A DNA stretch of 64,000 nucleotides from Bacteroidia bacterium (lineage in GTDB: Bacteria > Bacteroidota > Bacteroidia > J057): positions 7,192,001 to 7,256,000 of the forward strand of contig JAWPMV010000001.1 of NCBI GenBank assembly GCA_033391075.1. Direction: 5' to 3'. The notes below the pieces were generated by a model, which did no database searches, had not been told where the DNA came from, and worked only from the letters and a program-made list of their open reading frames with translations. This document shows, piece after piece, positions 62,570 to 64,000 of this stretch. Position 1 is the first letter of the stretch, and each line of letters begins with the position of its first letter. A program made the translations under genes and the position numbers.

Positions 62570-63454
62570 ATGCGAATTCAAATTCTTCTTTTGTCTTTTT
62601 TCCTATTGGGCCTGCCTCATCTCTTTGCACAGGAGGAAGCTACAGATTTTAAAAAGCTGACCCGCGTCCCTAAATCAATTCCAGAAATATCCGGGATTTA
62701 CATTCAGGGAGATAGCATTTGGTCGCATAATGACAGTGGAGGAGATCCGGTTCTCTTTGCTTTTGACGTAGAAGGAAATTTGCTGGACTCAGTTTATATA
62801 GAAAAAACCCAAAATCAGGATTGGGAAGAGTTGACCCACGATGAGCTTGGGAATGTGTATATCTGCGATTTTGGGAATAATAACAACCAAAGGGAAAACC
62901 TGAGGATTTTCAAGTACCATCCGGATCAGGGCTGGTTGGGAACCATCTTCTTTAAGTTTGAGGACCAGAAATCTTTTCCACCTGCTTCTGATCAAAGGAG
63001 GTTTGATGCAGAGGGAGCCTTTTGGTATGAAGATTCCATTTATATCTTTAGTAAAAACCGCAGTGGCTTCTATACCTATATGTATGTGATCCCGGATATC
63101 CCAGGCACCTATACGGCCGTTTTAAAGGATAGTATTGATCTTAAAGACCGCATAGTTACGGCAGCTTCTTTGAGCCCTGATAAAAGCAAGATGGCTTTGC
63201 TGGGTTATACCCTGGACAGGAAGCATGGTTTTCCCAAATTTCTATCCAGCCTTTTTGTCTTTACGGCTTTCACTCCCGGTAACTTTTGCGATGGAGAGAT
63301 GCTTCGAATAAAACTTCCGCACCGACAATTTGAGGCGCTAGATTTTAGAACGAATGACCTAATCTACCTTGGGGCAGAAAAAACACCTATTCACAAGCCG
63401 ATACTTGGAGAAGTTGATCTCACCCAATTGAAATACAGTCCTGCAAAAGAGTAG
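62570..63454 (+). CDS. Hypothetical secreted beta-propeller-like protein
   Basis: About 294 aa with signal peptide 1-19 (LFA before QEE). Repeated beta blocks begin ISGIYIQGDSIWSHNDSGGD, WEELTHDELGNVYICDFGNN, FDAEGAFWYEDSIYIFSKN, VTAASLSPDKSKMALLGY. This layout recalls SdiA-regulated or phytase-like propellers, with WEELTHD...YICDFGNN a recurring motif in Bacteroidota hypotheticals. ATG 62570 is chosen; the open frame extends upstream through the divergent gene but would bury the signal peptide. Its stop abuts the next convergent gene. Confidence 0.78.
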   Translation: MRIQILLLSFFLLGLPHLFAQEEATDFKKLTRVPKSIPEISGIYIQGDSIWSHNDSGGDPVLFAFDVEGNLLDSVYIEKTQNQDWEELTHDELGNVYICDFGNNNNQRENLRIFKYHPDQGWLGTIFFKFEDQKSFPPASDQRRFDAEGAFWYEDSIYIFSKNRSGFYTYMYVIPDIPGTYTAVLKDSIDLKDRIVTAASLSPDKSKMALLGYTLDRKHGFPKFLSSLFVFTAFTPGNFCDGEMLRIKLPHRQFEALDFRTNDLIYLGAEKTPIHKPILGEVDLTQLKYSPAKE

Positions 63455-63727
63455 CTACCAGGTCTTATACCAAACGCGGAATACCTGGTACCAGCGTTCG
63501 GTTTGATTGTAGGGAATTTTGAGTTCCGGATCTTCGCTTCCTTCTTCGCTCGGATTATGGATATTGGGGAGAAGAATGGTTTCGATATTGAGGACTTTGA
63601 GATTGGGCTCTGTCTCCATCCATTCATTCATTTTTATCTTGGTTTCTTCCAGGGCTTCCATTTCTCTTTTTCCGAAAATATTGGGCCCTGCAGTTACACG
63701 GGGAACAAAATCTTTGAAGGTGATCAT
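63455..63727 (-). CDS. Small hypothetical protein
   Basis: A 90-aa soluble protein: TFKDFVPRVTAGPNIFGKRE, then EALEETKIKMNEWMETEPNLK and VLNIETILLPN, closing ERWYQVFRVWYKTW. It looks like a small conserved protein of the alpha-beta type, but I cannot name a family. It shares the minus strand with the epimerase fragment upstream, 22 bp away, so they are probably co-transcribed. Confidence 0.65.
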   Translation of the reverse strand: MITFKDFVPRVTAGPNIFGKREMEALEETKIKMNEWMETEPNLKVLNIETILLPNIHNPSEEGSEDPELKIPYNQTERWYQVFRVWYKTW

Positions 63728-63749
63728 AAGCAGCTAAATTATTGAATAC

Positions 63750-64000
63750 CTATCCGGAAAAATCCTCTTTGATAATTTTGCGAATGCCTTCCAGATAAGG
63801 CGTTGGTTTCATACTAAATTCCAATTCGAATTTACTACTATCAAAAATATAATCGCGATCGTACTGGTAATTCATTTCGGGTAATTCTCGCATGACAGGC
63901 ACAAAGATGCCAATGAGTTTCAGCATGAAATTGGAGATGGTGCGCACTTTCGCCTTTACCCCAAATTCTTTCGCGATCAATTCTACCCATTGCCTTCCCG
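63750..64000 (-). CDS. NAD-dependent epimerase/dehydratase, C-terminal part
   Basis: Partial: the frame stays open to the window edge, upstream of a Met at 63980, as residues reading GRQWVELIAKEFG. What remains is the C-terminal piece of an extended SDR: KVRTISNFMLKLIGIFVPVM, ELPEMNYQYDRDYIFDSSKF and the ending MKPTPYLEGIRKIIKEDF, the usual tail where target sugar or substrate specificity resides. Stop at 63750. The N-terminal nucleotide-binding part lies outside the window. Confidence 0.75.
   Translation of the reverse strand, partial: GRQWVELIAKEFGVKAKVRTISNFMLKLIGIFVPVMRELPEMNYQYDRDYIFDSSKFELEFSMKPTPYLEGIRKIIKEDFSG

Overview
The window is a stretch of chromosome from a Bacteroidota bacterium, most likely a gliding or filamentous member of Saprospiria or Cytophagia. 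Three things point there: a complete type IX secretion / gliding motor operon in the order porP-gldK-gldL-gldM-gldN, proteins that carry T9SS C-terminal sorting domains, and sprE/porW sitting beside an M23 peptidase, a bactofilin and an F-type ATP synthase operon that lacks beta and epsilon. Five start sites also have TAnnTTTG-type -7 boxes of the Bacteroidota sigma factor close upstream. Gene density is high and nearly everything is housekeeping or envelope biology. No rRNA, tRNA, prophage or CRISPR array was seen.

Layout. 0.1-7.4 kb: iodotyrosine-deiodinase-like flavoprotein, an SDR with an altered active site, a lipoprotein, a three-gene polyprenyl-phosphate-sugar cluster (GT39-like, GT2, LPG-synthase-TM), a 1-Cys-like peroxiredoxin and a DUF1611/DgcN protein. 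7.6-12 kb (minus): putative porin, purine nucleoside phosphorylase, M42 peptidase. 12-17 kb: OmpA lipoprotein, RND/MMPL transporter, biotin carrier, GNAT and a tiny T9SS type-B sorting-domain protein. 17-20.4 kb: rsmE, a DUF4271 protein with an extra N-terminal beta domain, hemD. 20.5-28.4 kb: porP, gldKLMN and then a second full-length gldM behind a terminator. 28.4-28.8 kb: three 134-bp tandem repeats. 28.8-36.7 kb (minus): uvrC, class A PBP, a small membrane protein, sprE/porW. 36.8-44 kb: M23 peptidase, bactofilin, AtpZ, a 4-TM protein, atpB-E-F-H-A-G. 44-45.5 kb: one IS110-family element inserted in a repeat. 45.5-64 kb: DoxX-like protein, ECF sigma factor, AraC regulator, hydrolases, two S41 peptidases, a DsbA-like protein, a paired acyl-CoA dehydrogenase, GNAT, CotH-kinase T9SS cargo, a siroheme-synthesis dehydrogenase and a truncated epimerase at the edge.

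The most notable element is the IS110 insertion. Its ends can be reconstructed (about 44207-45414), and the 226-base non-coding region upstream of the transposase folds by eye into two adjacent stem-loops. Each loop carries a pair of short matches, one pair to the target repeat and the other to the element's own joined ends, in the left-guide / right-guide arrangement described for bridge RNAs. The target is the terminus of a dispersed GTCAT...ATGAC repeat family with several relatives in this window. Other points of interest are the orphan gldM paralogue, an Asp/Glu/Gly-rich insertion in GldN, hairpins between gldK-gldL, atpE-atpF and atpH-atpA, an Asn-to-Asp change in the purine phosphorylase pocket, and two DnaA-box-like 9-mers 21 bp apart upstream of the PBP gene.
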